From contig NZ_MBTF01000011.1 of the NCBI RefSeq assembly GCF_002013915.1, positions 1-64,000 on the forward strand: a stretch of 64,000 nt of DNA. The letters are read 5' to 3'. A model generated the notes under the pieces. That model made no database searches. It was given only the letters and a program-made list of their open reading frames with translations, and was not told the DNA's origin. Of the stretch, positions 35,099-44,774 are shown piece after piece. A program made the position numbers and the translations under genes. How positions within the stretch are numbered: position 1 is the first letter of the stretch; every line of letters begins with the position of its first letter. The stretch is from Mucilaginibacter pedocola (GTDB lineage Bacteria > Bacteroidota > Bacteroidia > Sphingobacteriales > Sphingobacteriaceae).

Positions 35099-35779
35099 TC
35101 ACCAACCCATTATGGCCACGGCCTGCAAAAAGCCGGGCTGCAGGGGTGCATTAACCGTAACAATTTCCGCGCCGTTTATGGGGTGGGTAAAGCTCAGTTC
35201 TTGTGCATGCAGCAACATAGTCTCCATTTCCCATTTCTCTTTAAACAACTTGTTCTGCTTGTTGCAGCCATGGGTACGGTCGCCTATTATTGGGTGGAAT
35301 ATATGGGCAAAGTGTTTGCGCAACTGGTGCATACGCCCGGTTTGCGGTGTAGCCTCCACCAGCGAATAGCGCGATGTAGCATGCTTCCCCAGCGGTACAT
35401 CCAGTTCGGCGCGTTTTAAGGTTTTAAAGCGCGTAAGCGCATCCTGCAGGGTACCGTTCTCTTTACGCAGTGGGTAATCTATCTCCATTTCGTCGGGCGC
35501 ATAACCGCGTACAATGGCCAAATATTTTTTGCTGACGCGATTTTCCATAAAGGCCTGCTGCATGGCAACCTCAGACTCTTTATCCAACGCAAAAAGCAGT
35601 ACGCCACCGGTCTTACGGTCGATACGGTGGGCGGGGTAAACCTTCTGCCCTATTTGGTCACGCAGTATTTGTATGGCAAATTCTTCGGCATCGGCGGCTA
35701 TAGGAGAGCGGTGAACCAGCAAACCATGGGGTTTGTTGATAGCGATGAGGTGTTCGTTGCGGTATAAAATATCAAGCAT
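35099..35779 (-). CDS. truC: RluA-family pseudouridine synthase, TruC-like
   Basis: 226 residues without an S4 domain. Catalytic motif HRIDRKTGGVLLFAL (Asp as nucleophile) and GRMHQLRKHFAHIFHPIIGD further on. The single-domain layout and the ETMLLHAQELSF segment fit TruC, which makes pseudouridine 65 in tRNA, better than RluA/C/D. The start codon overlaps the stop of the upstream hydrolase gene (TAATG), so the two are translationally coupled. Confidence 0.85.
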   Translation of the reverse strand: MLDILYRNEHLIAINKPHGLLVHRSPIAADAEEFAIQILRDQIGQKVYPAHRIDRKTGGVLLFALDKESEVAMQQAFMENRVSKKYLAIVRGYAPDEMEIDYPLRKENGTLQDALTRFKTLKRAELDVPLGKHATSRYSLVEATPQTGRMHQLRKHFAHIFHPIIGDRTHGCNKQNKLFKEKWEMETMLLHAQELSFTHPINGAEIVTVNAPLQPGFLQAVAIMGW

Positions 35780-36612
35780 TAGCTTAAGGCGAATTGAAAT
35801 TGCCCGGTAATTTGATTGAGCGATACACCGCTTGCCGCTACAGCGCCGGCAGGGTCGATGCAGTAAACTTCGCTTTCGTTATAGCGCGATGCTACACTGA
35901 CGTGGATATTCCCGGCATGCGGAACAAACATTTGCAGGGCAAGCTCAGGGTCGTTATTATCTTTAGAGAGATGGGCTAGCAGCAGGTGGCTCATGTAATG
36001 CGGCTTATGGTCTATAAACATTTGCAGGGCCTGGCGATTGGATAAATGACCCTTGCCACCGCGGATGCGGCGTTTTAAATGATACGGGTAACGCCCGGCC
36101 TCCAGCATGCCCTCGTCGTAATTGGCTTCGAGGAAGGCAGCGTGGCACTGTGCAAAATGGTTGATGAGATGTTCGCAGGGAGCACCAATATCCGTAAATA
36201 CACCAATACGGATATCCCCATCGGTTATCATAAAGCTGTGCGGCTCTACGGCATCATGGTGCTTAGGGAAAGCATTAACAACCAGGCTGCCGATAGTAAT
36301 GGCGGTATAACCAAAAAGTTCACGAAAAAGCCCGTTGGGTATGTCGCCGCAAAAATGCGCCGTGCGGCTGGTTGCATAAACCGGCAGATGGTATTTCTTT
36401 GCAAGTACACAGAGCCCGCGAATATGATCAGAGTGTTCGTGCGATATGAAAATAGCCTTCACCTTTTGCATGGATAGCCCGAGGCGCAGCATACGTTTTT
36501 CGGTTTCGCGGCAGGATATACCGGCATCAATCAGCACGGCTTCGTGCTCGTTGCCAACGTAATAGCAATTACCGTTGCTCCCCGAATTTAATGATGCTAT
36601 GTATACCGGCAT
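35779..36612 (-). CDS. Metallo-beta-lactamase-fold hydrolase (YycJ/WalJ-like)
   Basis: 277 residues from the ATG at 36612; the TTG nine bases earlier is not used. SLNSGSNGNCYYV at the start, HEHSDH (HxHxDH) metal site, a further His in NAFPKHHDAVEPHSF, and a late HLSKDNNDPE block are typical of YycJ/WalJ exonuclease-like proteins. They form a two-metal active site and probably act on DNA or RNA. It is upstream of and coupled to the pseudouridine synthase gene. Confidence 0.9.
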   Translation of the reverse strand: MPVYIASLNSGSNGNCYYVGNEHEAVLIDAGISCRETEKRMLRLGLSMQKVKAIFISHEHSDHIRGLCVLAKKYHLPVYATSRTAHFCGDIPNGLFRELFGYTAITIGSLVVNAFPKHHDAVEPHSFMITDGDIRIGVFTDIGAPCEHLINHFAQCHAAFLEANYDEGMLEAGRYPYHLKRRIRGGKGHLSNRQALQMFIDHKPHYMSHLLLAHLSKDNNDPELALQMFVPHAGNIHVSVASRYNESEVYCIDPAGAVAASGVSLNQITGQFQFALS

Positions 36613-36745
36613 AACATGCAAAATAACACATTCTGCGTAAATTTTGGAAAGGGATTTTATTAACTATCGAGATAATTTCCCCAAAAAAGAATTAATTTAG
36701 TACCCCGCTTATAATGAAAAACCTAAGGGAGCAAGCCGCGTGCGT

Positions 36746-39700
36746 ATGATAAAAAAGTTTACCAAACATTTTTTGTTATGGCTTTTTGCCTTGCCCGCGG
36801 TTAACCATGCCCTCGCACAAGCGCCTGCAATTACATATAGTAGCCCGCAAAGCTATCAGCTAAATACTCCCATCACTTTATTAAAGCCAACTAATAACGG
36901 TGGCGCTGTGCCGGTGGGCGAATACGGTGCGGTAACCACCTTTGCCGGCAGCGGCCAATATGGCTATACAGAAGGCTCCGCAACTACCGCCAGTTTTAAA
37001 ATACCTGCGGGTATGGCTATTGACAAAGAGGACAACATCTATGTATCCGACTTTACCAACCATGCTATCCGCAAAATAACACCGCAGGGTGAAGTGTCAT
37101 CCTTCGCAGGGAATGGCGGCGGCGGGCGCGATAATGGTACAGGCAGCCAGGCAAGTTTCTACAATCCATCGGGCCTGGCATTTGGCGCTACCGGCATATT
37201 ATATGTTACCGAACAGATAGGGCACGATGTGCGGCAAATAACGCCATCGCGCGAGGTGTCCCTATTAGCAGGCAGCGGTTTTCCGGGAAAGACAGATGGC
37301 TATTACGAAAAATCAAGTTTCAACACACCTGTTGATGTTGCCATTGGGCCCGACGGCAACCTATATGTAAGCGAGGTACAGAACCGCGTTATCCGCAAAA
37401 TAACACCGCAAGGCGAAGTTACCACATTTGCAGGTAACGGCATTGCCGCTGTAAGCAACGGCCCCTTATTGCAGGCAAGTTTTGGCAGCCCGCAGGGCCT
37501 GGGTTTCGATAGCAAAGGCAACTTATTTGTATGCGACGACTATAGCGGCGTTATCCGCAAAATATCTACCGACGGCATGGTTAGCACTTTTGCAGGAAAC
37601 GGGCAAAACAGCTCGGTTGATGGCACAGGTACATCGGCAAGTTTTAGCAATCCCGACAATATCGCTTTTGATACCAACGATGACATGTATGTATCTGATG
37701 GTAACCTCATCCGTAAAATAACACCGCAGGGCGTGGTAACCACAATAGCCGGCAGCACACAACAGGGCTATGTGAATGCAATAGGCACGGCCGCGCGATT
37801 TTACGGTACATCGGGGTTGAGGTTTGATAGCCAAGGTAATTTATTCGTGGGCGATTTGAGCAACCACGTTATCCGGAAGATCACCTTATCGGGTTACACA
37901 ATTGATAAGCCGCTGCCCGCGGGGCTGGTATTTAACAGCCAGGATGGCACCATTAGCGGCACGCCAACGGCGGCATCGCCTGCGCAGTTTTATAACATTA
38001 CCGCACGAAACAAAAGCGGCAGCAGTACGGCAAAGTTAAGCATAGAGGTTAGAGGCAATACCCCCCCTGCAACACAAGCACCGCAGTTTGATTACCCTAC
38101 GCCTAAAATATATGCCATCAATAAACCCATAACACCGCTGATACCAACATCAAGAGGCGGTGGTGCTGTGGAACCTAATGGGTATAGTGTTAATATAACA
38201 TTGCCTCCGGGGTTAACACTTGATGCCAACACGGGTGTTATCAGCGGCACGCCAACTGCGCTATCGCCCGCTACCATTTATAAGATCACCGGAAAAAATG
38301 CAGCAGGTTCAAGCACGGCGCTTATCAATATAAAAGTAAGTGATGAGGAACTGGGGATAGCATCCCCTCCCCGGATAAATTACACAACACCGCAAACCCT
38401 ATACGTACGCACAGCAGTTACGCCTATAATACCTCAGCAAACGGGCGGCCCGGTACACAGGTATTCTAACGGCTTAGTTGGCGCTTTTGCCGGCACGGGG
38501 CAATCCGGGCGTAACGATGGGCCCAGGGCAAGCGCTCAGTTTGAAAACCCGGCCAAAATAACTATCGATAAAGACGGCAACTACTACGTTACGGACTTTT
38601 CCAATTATTCCTTACGCAAAATAACGCCTGCAGGCATTGTGAGCACACTTGCCGGTGCTGCGGGGCCAGGATATGTAAATGGTGCGTTTGGCACATCGCA
38701 GTTGCAAAGCCCGCGCGGTGTGGTTACTGATAAGGCCGGCAACATATATGTGGCCGACGGTTTCTCTATCCGTAAAATTACTCCTGCAGGCGTAACCTCT
38801 ACCCTTGCAGGCAGCGGTGTTGCCGGCAATGCCGATGGCGCACCTAATAGCGCCCGCTTTAACGGCGTGGTAAGCCTTGCTATTGATGAGGCGGATAATA
38901 TTTATGCTGTAGATAACGGCAACGGCTTGATCAGGAAAATTACACCCGCCGGGCAGGTAACTACGTTGACCGGAAATGTAACCCGTGCCAATATTGACGG
39001 GCAGGGCCGCAATGCCTCGTTTACCAACCCGCAGGAGATCATCTACAGTAATGGTAGTTTTTACATAGCCGACCAAGTTGCCATACGGAAGCTTAGCCCC
39101 GATGGCATGGTTACTACCATTGCTGGCAACGGCAGGCCGGGCGTGCTTAACGGCCCCGCCTTGCAAGGCGGCTTTGGCAATGCAAGTTCTATCGCTATAA
39201 ATTCGCTTGGTGACATGTATATTTTAGATACCGGCAACAACGCCCCAAACGAAGGCAGCGCTATTTTAAGGCTGATTGATAAAGATAACAACCTATCTAC
39301 CCTAAGCCTGATGAATGCAAGCGGTACACAAGCCTACCTTAGCCTTCCCAACGGAATATCTTTTGACAAAGATGGCCTGATGTATGTACCCGGCGGCGAA
39401 AATGTGATCAACACCTTATCGTTTGATAGGTATACTATAGATAAAGCATTGCCACCAGGATTAGTATTCGACAAAGGGACAGGCGAAATAACCGGTACGC
39501 CGACCGCAATATTTCCCGAAACTACTTATACTGTTACAGCCTACAACAGCGGAGGCTACGCCAGCACTCAAATTACTTTAAAGGTTTTACCCAACGAAGC
39601 TAAAGTATCAAGCGTAATTACCTTCCCGGAGTTTGCAGCTAACCCGGTTTGGGATGCTAATTTCAACATCGACCCAAAGGTTACCAGCAATCAAAACGAA

Positions 39701-40660
39701 ACCCCTATAGTACTTACAAGCAGCAATACAGCGGTAGTTACCATTAACCCCGATAATACACTACACATACTTAGCGCGGGGCAGGCCATCATTACCGCCA
39801 ACCAAACCGGTAACGATTATTATCTGCCTGCAACAGAAGTTTCGCACACCATTACCATAAGCAAAACCGACCCTATAGTTAGCTTTGCCCCCATCGGCAC
39901 TAAAAGCGCCTGCGATGCTGATTTCAGCGTAGCCGGCACCAGCACTAATACCGCTACACCAATAACCTACACAAGCACCAATACCGATGTGGCGACTGTG
40001 AATGCTTCGGGTATGGTGCACATTATAAGTGCCGGGCAAACCGAAATAAAGGCTTATCAGCAGGCATCAGCTCTTTACAACGAGGTACCCGAATCATCAA
40101 GGGCGCTTATTGTAACAGCTACCAACGCGCAGGCGCCACCCACTGTTACTATTGAGGCATCGGCAACAAAAATATACGAAGGCGCACCGGTCAGCTTTAC
40201 AGCCACAACTAATGAGGCTGTAAACAGCTACGCCTGGGAGGTTAATTCGGTACCGGCAGGTACCAACGTGGCAACGTTTACCAGCAATACGTTGCAAGAT
40301 CAGGATGTGGTTACCTGCACGGTAACATTCAGCAATCGCTGCATACTCCCGGTTACGTCTACAGCGCCGCCTGTTACAGTGTTACCCCGCCCATTGGCCA
40401 TTGTGCCCCCAAACACCTTTAGCCCAAATGCCGATGGAGTTAACGATACCTGGGCTATTCCGGCCTTACTATCGTACCCTAACTGCAACGTACGAATCTT
40501 CAACCGCAATGGCACACAGCTAATACGTTCGCAAGGTTACAGCAAGGCATGGGATGGCACCTATCAGGGTAAAAACCTGCCTGCAGGAGTGTATTATTAC
40601 ATTATCTCGCCCGGAGACGGACAGGCGGCAGTATCAGGGAATGTGACGATATTGAGATAG
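36746..40660 (+). CDS. Large T9SS cargo with two NHL propellers and Ig-like domains
   Basis: 1304 residues from the ATG at 36746 (signal peptide ending NHALAQ). Twelve NHL-type repeats are visible as F/L-AG-G ... G-LYV-D ... IRKITP-G units. Six (about 62-380) and six (about 600-905) are each followed by a He_PIG-type Ig module (LPAGLVF..GTISGTPTA), with another such module between the blocks. Big-like modules follow (about 950-1130), then an Ig-like domain. The end (NTFSPNADGVNDTW ... LPAGVYYYIIS ... GNVTILR) is the gliding-motility-type C-terminal domain, the type B signal for type IX secretion. It is therefore a surface or extracellular protein with two six-bladed propellers, ligand unknown. 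Confidence 0.9.
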   Translation: MIKKFTKHFLLWLFALPAVNHALAQAPAITYSSPQSYQLNTPITLLKPTNNGGAVPVGEYGAVTTFAGSGQYGYTEGSATTASFKIPAGMAIDKEDNIYVSDFTNHAIRKITPQGEVSSFAGNGGGGRDNGTGSQASFYNPSGLAFGATGILYVTEQIGHDVRQITPSREVSLLAGSGFPGKTDGYYEKSSFNTPVDVAIGPDGNLYVSEVQNRVIRKITPQGEVTTFAGNGIAAVSNGPLLQASFGSPQGLGFDSKGNLFVCDDYSGVIRKISTDGMVSTFAGNGQNSSVDGTGTSASFSNPDNIAFDTNDDMYVSDGNLIRKITPQGVVTTIAGSTQQGYVNAIGTAARFYGTSGLRFDSQGNLFVGDLSNHVIRKITLSGYTIDKPLPAGLVFNSQDGTISGTPTAASPAQFYNITARNKSGSSTAKLSIEVRGNTPPATQAPQFDYPTPKIYAINKPITPLIPTSRGGGAVEPNGYSVNITLPPGLTLDANTGVISGTPTALSPATIYKITGKNAAGSSTALINIKVSDEELGIASPPRINYTTPQTLYVRTAVTPIIPQQTGGPVHRYSNGLVGAFAGTGQSGRNDGPRASAQFENPAKITIDKDGNYYVTDFSNYSLRKITPAGIVSTLAGAAGPGYVNGAFGTSQLQSPRGVVTDKAGNIYVADGFSIRKITPAGVTSTLAGSGVAGNADGAPNSARFNGVVSLAIDEADNIYAVDNGNGLIRKITPAGQVTTLTGNVTRANIDGQGRNASFTNPQEIIYSNGSFYIADQVAIRKLSPDGMVTTIAGNGRPGVLNGPALQGGFGNASSIAINSLGDMYILDTGNNAPNEGSAILRLIDKDNNLSTLSLMNASGTQAYLSLPNGISFDKDGLMYVPGGENVINTLSFDRYTIDKALPPGLVFDKGTGEITGTPTAIFPETTYTVTAYNSGGYASTQITLKVLPNEAKVSSVITFPEFAANPVWDANFNIDPKVTSNQNETPIVLTSSNTAVVTINPDNTLHILSAGQAIITANQTGNDYYLPATEVSHTITISKTDPIVSFAPIGTKSACDADFSVAGTSTNTATPITYTSTNTDVATVNASGMVHIISAGQTEIKAYQQASALYNEVPESSRALIVTATNAQAPPTVTIEASATKIYEGAPVSFTATTNEAVNSYAWEVNSVPAGTNVATFTSNTLQDQDVVTCTVTFSNRCILPVTSTAPPVTVLPRPLAIVPPNTFSPNADGVNDTWAIPALLSYPNCNVRIFNRNGTQLIRSQGYSKAWDGTYQGKNLPAGVYYYIISPGDGQAAVSGNVTILR

Positions 40661-40703
40661 ATATCTTCTCTGATAAACATTGCCATGCTTAACAAAATAC
40701 CTG

Positions 40704-40798
40704 TTGTCATTCTGAGCGAGAGCGAAGAATCTGTTAGCCACAAAGCAATTGCCGCTACACTAGTCCGCTAATAGATGCTTCGTGCCTCAGCATGACAA
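40704..40798 (+). repeat. MITE-like dispersed repeat, copy 2 (short)
   Basis: It begins TTGTCATTCTGAGCGAGAGC and ends with an inverted match (CCTCAGCATGACAA), with an inner GAAGAATCT / AGATGCTTC pairing. It is a shorter and more diverged relative of the copies at 13672 and 44595. Confidence 0.6.
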
Positions 40799-40819
40799 AA
40801 CTGGTTTCCCCTAAAATAA

Positions 40820-40852
40820 CAAGGCCAGCTAATTGCTTAGCCGGCCTGTTTT
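40820..40852. terminator. Bidirectional intrinsic terminator
   Basis: AAGGCCAGCTAA pairs with TTAGCCGGCCT around TTGC with one internal mismatch, followed by a T run on the plus strand. It lies between the convergent T9SS cargo and M1 peptidase genes. Confidence 0.7.
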
Positions 40853-40888
40853 ATATTCCGTTCGGGGGAAACGGACAGGGGTGGTATG

Positions 40889-43294
40889 CTATTTGGTGCC
40901 TGTGCTTACCTGCATTGGGTTTACACCCGTTGACTGGCCACGCACAGGGCCATTAGCGCCCATCTTTTGCTTAAATACCTGGAATTTAGACGGCTCGCCG
41001 CTTTTGCCCCAGTAGTTGTTGCTCTCGTCGATATCAGCAGTTTCGCGCATCGGGTCGATCTTTATCGAAGCTACTTCTTTATCAAGGATGTAGAATTTGC
41101 TGCAATTCTTTTCGTTCATACGCCATATCTGCACCGGTATACGATCGGTGTAGGTGCTGCCATCAGCAAATTTAAACTCTACAATTATCGGCATTACCAA
41201 ACCACCTTTGTTGCTGAAGTTTAGCTCGTAAGCATACTTAGAACCGTATTTGGCTTTGTCTTCATCGGTGAAGGCATCGGTTTCAAATATTGGAGGAGTT
41301 TGCGCTTTTATCATATTGGCAAACTTAACGGTATCAACACCAACCATACCGCGGTCGTATTTCCAGTAAAAATCTTGCGTAGCAGTGTCTTTATCTGTTT
41401 GGAAAACGATCTTCTTATCAGTACGGTTGCGTACTTTAGAGATATCCTCGAAACCGTTTACAGCAGCAGGGGCAACTTTTTGTGTACCTCCGCGCCTTGC
41501 AGGCATATTAAATTTATCTTTCAGGTCGGCTTTGCCCACTTTTACAGAGTCCAAAGAAATATCAACCGGGTCTATTCCGTAGAACCAGCCTCTCCAGAAC
41601 CAATCCAGGTCTTCGCCGCTGGCATCTTCCATGGTGCGGAACAGGTCGGCAGGTGTTGGGTGTTTAAAGGCCCAGCGTTTTGCGTACTCTTTAAAGGCAT
41701 AATCGAAAAGTTTGCGCCCCATAATAGTTTCGCGAAGGATGTTCAAGGCGGTAGCCGGTTTCGAATAAGCGTTAGGCCCAAAACGAACGATGTTCTCAGA
41801 GTTGGTCATGGTTGGCTCCAACTCGTTCTTTGGCAGCTTCATGTAATCAACAATGGTATAAGCAGCGCCTTTTTTGCTCGGGAATTTGTTATCCCAAAGT
41901 TCTTCGGTAAGGTATTCAACAAAAGAGTTCAAACCTTCGTCCATCCATGTCCATTGGCGTTCGTCGCTATTTACGATCATCGGGAAGAAGTTGTGGCCAA
42001 CCTCGTGGATAATAACACCTATCATACCGTTTTTAGTGCTTTCGCTGTAGGTACCGTCTTTTTCGGTACGGCCGTAGTTAAAGCAGATCATCGGGTACTC
42101 CATACCGTTTGATGCCTCAACGCTCTGCGCTACCGGGTAAGGGTAGTTGATACTGAAGCTTGAGTATGACTTAATGGTATGGGCAACCAAACGGGTTGAG
42201 TAGCGGCTATACAGGTTGTAGGCTTCTTTACCGTAAAAGCTCATACACATTACGTTTTTACCCGCAACGTTTTGGCCCATAGCATCCCACACGAATTTAC
42301 GTGAAGAACCCCAGGCAAAATCGCGCACGTTATTGGCCTGGAATACCCAAGTTTTTTTAGCGGTTGACGGTGCTTTTTCTGCAGCTTTAGCTTCGGCAAG
42401 GGTTACCACCTCTACCGGTACAGTTGAGGTTTTGGCTTTGTTGTAACGCGCCAGTTTAGCAGGGCTTAAAATAGTGCTGTAGTTTAAGCACTCGCCGGTA
42501 GCGCCAATTACGTGGTCGGCAGGTACGGTCATTTGTACTTTAAAGTTACCGAAGGTTAAAGCGAACTCGCCGCGGCCGGTAAACTGGTGGTTTTGCCAGC
42601 CCTGGAAATCGCTGTATACACAAAGGCGTGGGTACCACTGCGTCATGGTGAACAGGTAGTTACCATCTTCTGGGAAGTACTCGTAACCACCACGGCCACC
42701 AACGGTCATGCGGTCGGTTATTTTGTAGTTCCAATCAACATTGAATACAAATTGCTGGCCCGATTTAAGCGGCGTTGGCAATTCAACACGCATCATGGTT
42801 TTATTTATGGTGTAAGCCAATTTTTTACCGGTAGCATCGGTTATTTTGGTGATCACATCGCCATCGCCATTATCTGCTGTACCGTTACGGCCAACAGTAC
42901 GGTCGATGTTTTGGGTAGTAGTTTGCTTTGGCATTGTCGAGCTGCTTTGGTAACCCGAGTTATTCAGGGTGTTGTGCTCGTTCTCGTCCAACTGCAGCCA
43001 AATGTAAGTAAGTACATCGGGCGAGTTATTGTAGTAAGTAATGGTTTCGCTGCCCGTAAGCTTCAGGTTCTTCTCATCAAGTTCGCACTTAATGTTGTAG
43101 TCGGCACGTTGCTGCCAGTACTTTACGCCCGGCGCGCCGCTTGCGGTGCGTTGCTCGTTGGGGGTGTTGAGTATAGTACCCAACTGCTCGAATTTGTTAC
43201 CGTGATTGCTTCCCGGGTTGTTTTGGATATCCTGTGCAAGGGATGCTCCAACGGTGCCCATCACGAATAAGATACTTGTAAATATCCGCTTCAT
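40889..43294 (-). CDS. M1-family zinc metallopeptidase
   Basis: 801 residues with a signal peptide ending GASLAQ, so it acts in the periplasm or outside. An N-terminal M1-type beta domain (about 60-270) precedes the catalytic domain with IIHEVGHNFFPMIV (HExxH at about 431-435) and the third zinc ligand in WMDEGLNSFVEYL. The usual GAMEN exopeptidase motif appears as GMEYP, as in a Bacteroidota subgroup. A beta-rich C-terminal part follows. Expected aminopeptidase activity on peptides. It is followed on the same strand by no gene, and preceded by the HupE-like gene 36 bases upstream. Confidence 0.93.
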   Translation of the reverse strand: MKRIFTSILFVMGTVGASLAQDIQNNPGSNHGNKFEQLGTILNTPNEQRTASGAPGVKYWQQRADYNIKCELDEKNLKLTGSETITYYNNSPDVLTYIWLQLDENEHNTLNNSGYQSSSTMPKQTTTQNIDRTVGRNGTADNGDGDVITKITDATGKKLAYTINKTMMRVELPTPLKSGQQFVFNVDWNYKITDRMTVGGRGGYEYFPEDGNYLFTMTQWYPRLCVYSDFQGWQNHQFTGRGEFALTFGNFKVQMTVPADHVIGATGECLNYSTILSPAKLARYNKAKTSTVPVEVVTLAEAKAAEKAPSTAKKTWVFQANNVRDFAWGSSRKFVWDAMGQNVAGKNVMCMSFYGKEAYNLYSRYSTRLVAHTIKSYSSFSINYPYPVAQSVEASNGMEYPMICFNYGRTEKDGTYSESTKNGMIGVIIHEVGHNFFPMIVNSDERQWTWMDEGLNSFVEYLTEELWDNKFPSKKGAAYTIVDYMKLPKNELEPTMTNSENIVRFGPNAYSKPATALNILRETIMGRKLFDYAFKEYAKRWAFKHPTPADLFRTMEDASGEDLDWFWRGWFYGIDPVDISLDSVKVGKADLKDKFNMPARRGGTQKVAPAAVNGFEDISKVRNRTDKKIVFQTDKDTATQDFYWKYDRGMVGVDTVKFANMIKAQTPPIFETDAFTDEDKAKYGSKYAYELNFSNKGGLVMPIIVEFKFADGSTYTDRIPVQIWRMNEKNCSKFYILDKEVASIKIDPMRETADIDESNNYWGKSGEPSKFQVFKQKMGANGPVRGQSTGVNPMQVSTGTK

Positions 43295-43330
43295 AAACTG
43301 TTTAGTGATTAATTGTGTTCGTTTTAAATG

Positions 43331-43909
43331 TTAAAAAGGAGGGCGTTCAAAGGCCATTTTAAGGGCCAATGCAAACACTCCCGAAGATATGAAAAATATC
43401 CAATCCCTACGTTTTACGCTAAGTAAATTCATGAACAGCCAGCCAACGATAAGGATTATGGCCACTACTACTATCTGCCCCACTTCCAGCCCTATATTGA
43501 AGCCGAAAAGCCCCCAGCCCACGCTCTGATCCTGCGCCAGCATAATGCGTATGCTATTGGCAAAGCCCATACCGTGTATCAAACCGAAGCCTAACGCCAG
43601 GTAATAGTTCACCCGGGCGCTGCCATTCTTTTTATCTACCCGTAAAATATTGTTGAGTGCAGTTATAAAAATAGTGCAGGGGATTAAAAACTCTACCCAT
43701 TTGCTGCTGAAGCGTATCACATCTAACACACTAAGCGCCAACGTAAGGCTATGCCCTATGGTGAAAGCTGTAACTAAGATGAGTACCTGTTTAATGTTGG
43801 AGAAAGTATAAACCGCCGCCAATGCGAGGATGAAGAGCTGATGGTCGAGAGCGTCGAGGCTGATGATATGCTCCCAGCCTAAACGGAAATAAAAAAGAAG
43901 ATCAGACAT
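43331..43909 (-). CDS. HupE/UreJ-family membrane protein
   Basis: 192 residues from MSDLLFYFRLGWEH; the longer reading starts within the divergent promoter region. Six membrane helices. Conserved HupE/UreJ features are the LGWEHIISLDALDHQLF start with paired His/Asp, TIGHSLTLALS, and GFGLIHGMGFA. The family is linked to nickel or cobalt handling, but this subgroup sits beside M1 peptidase and DUF6702 genes rather than with hydrogenase or urease, so metal specificity is open. It is divergent from the DUF6702 gene with a 69-base spacer. Confidence 0.85.
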   Translation of the reverse strand: MSDLLFYFRLGWEHIISLDALDHQLFILALAAVYTFSNIKQVLILVTAFTIGHSLTLALSVLDVIRFSSKWVEFLIPCTIFITALNNILRVDKKNGSARVNYYLALGFGLIHGMGFANSIRIMLAQDQSVGWGLFGFNIGLEVGQIVVVAIILIVGWLFMNLLSVKRRDWIFFISSGVFALALKMAFERPPF

Positions 43910-43978
43910 GCAATAAAACAGGCGTTTAAAGCGTAAATTTAGCACCTTTTTAATATTAAAATAAAACGGGGGACTGTT

Positions 43979-44506
43979 ATGGCCGCTTTATTAGGCAAAC
44001 CGCTATTATATTGTTACATTTTATTGAATAGTTTTTGGGCAACAAAACCCGCCCCGGTTGCGTTTCACCCGCTGCATGTTAGCACTACGGATGTTAGCTA
44101 CAATGCCAAAGATGGGCAGATGGAAGTGATCCTCACTATATTTACCGATGATATGGAGAGCGCCCTTGCCAAACAATTCAACACCCGTACCGACCTCACC
44201 AAACCCGACCAGCACGCCGCTATGGACGAGCTGATAAAGAAATACGTATCCGCCCACCTGCAACTAAAAACCGGTGGCGCTGCCCTACCCTTGAATTATT
44301 TAGGTTACGAAATAAATAAAGAGGCGATAAACGTATACCTCGAATCGGCCAAGATAACCGCTCCCAAAAAGATTGATGCTGATGTTACGTTATTGCGCAA
44401 CCTGTACGACGACCAACTGAACATTGTGCACATGACGGTGGGCGGCGTGCGCAAAAGCGGCCGGCTGGACCCGCCGGATAGGAAGATAGCGCAGGAGTTC
44501 AACTAA
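43979..44506 (+). CDS. DUF6702 family exported protein
   Basis: 175 residues. An N-terminal hydrophobic segment (LLYCYILLNSFWAT) serves as signal. The body begins FHPLHVSTTDVSYNAKDGQMEV and continues LTIFTDDMESALAKQF, the DUF6702 pattern. It also has a late IVHMTVGGVRKSG strand. The family is common in Bacteroidota next to HupE/UreJ-like membrane proteins, as here, and is of unknown function. A strong GC-rich terminator follows at 44560-44588. Confidence 0.82.
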   Translation: MAALLGKPLLYCYILLNSFWATKPAPVAFHPLHVSTTDVSYNAKDGQMEVILTIFTDDMESALAKQFNTRTDLTKPDQHAAMDELIKKYVSAHLQLKTGGAALPLNYLGYEINKEAINVYLESAKITAPKKIDADVTLLRNLYDDQLNIVHMTVGGVRKSGRLDPPDRKIAQEFN

Positions 44507-44507
44507 C

Positions 44508-44558
44508 ACGAAGTGAGTGAACGCGAATTGTACTAATTTATTCGAATTACACGAATAA
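44508..44558 (+). repeat. ACACGAAT-type intergenic repeat fragment
   Basis: It contains AACACGAAGTGAGTGAACGC and TTCGAATTACACGAAT. A related sequence occurs in inverse orientation around 55160-55210 (GTGTTCACTCAATTTGCGTT). It is a short member of an AT-rich intergenic repeat family. Confidence 0.45.
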
Positions 44559-44559
44559 A

Positions 44560-44588
44560 AAACCCGCCGCGCACAGCGCGGCGGGTTT
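44560..44588. terminator. Strong GC-rich hairpin terminator
   Basis: A perfect 13-bp stem, AAACCCGCCGCGC with its complement, around a 3-base loop (ACA), 53 bases past the DUF6702 stop. The flanks are A-rich and T-containing, so it can act in either direction. Confidence 0.8.
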
Positions 44589-44594
44589 GCCAAA

Positions 44595-44757
44595 AATGTC
44601 ATTTCGAGCGACCGAAGCGACGAAAAATCTTGAACGGCTATACACTAACGCTTTGCATTACCGTAATGCATGAACGCCTGCATAGCCTGAATGCTTTGTG
44701 TCGAAGATTTCTCTTCGCCCTTCCGCGCTATCCCACCCTCTGCTCCTCAATGACATT
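44595..44757 (+). repeat. MITE-like dispersed repeat, copy 3 (full-length)
   Basis: The element starts AATGTCATT and ends AATGACATT, an exact 9-bp terminal inverted repeat. The inner arms TTTCGAGCGACCGAAGCGAC and GTCGAAGATTTC/TCTTCGCC also pair imperfectly. At 163 bp with no coding capacity it has the form of a MITE or a long REP hairpin. It shares its left end with the copy at 13672. Confidence 0.7.
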
Positions 44758-44774
44758 AGTTGATAGTGGGACAG

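Noticed and set aside
36746..40660. DNA-level repeats in the T9SS cargo gene as a CRISPR or mobile repeat array
   Set aside because: The repeats follow the codons of NHL blades and vary at synonymous positions, so they are protein repeats.
41300..43270. Long open frames on the plus strand opposite the M1 peptidase gene (270 and 227 codons)
   Set aside because: They are antisense shadows of a well-conserved gene; their translations lack any recognisable domain.
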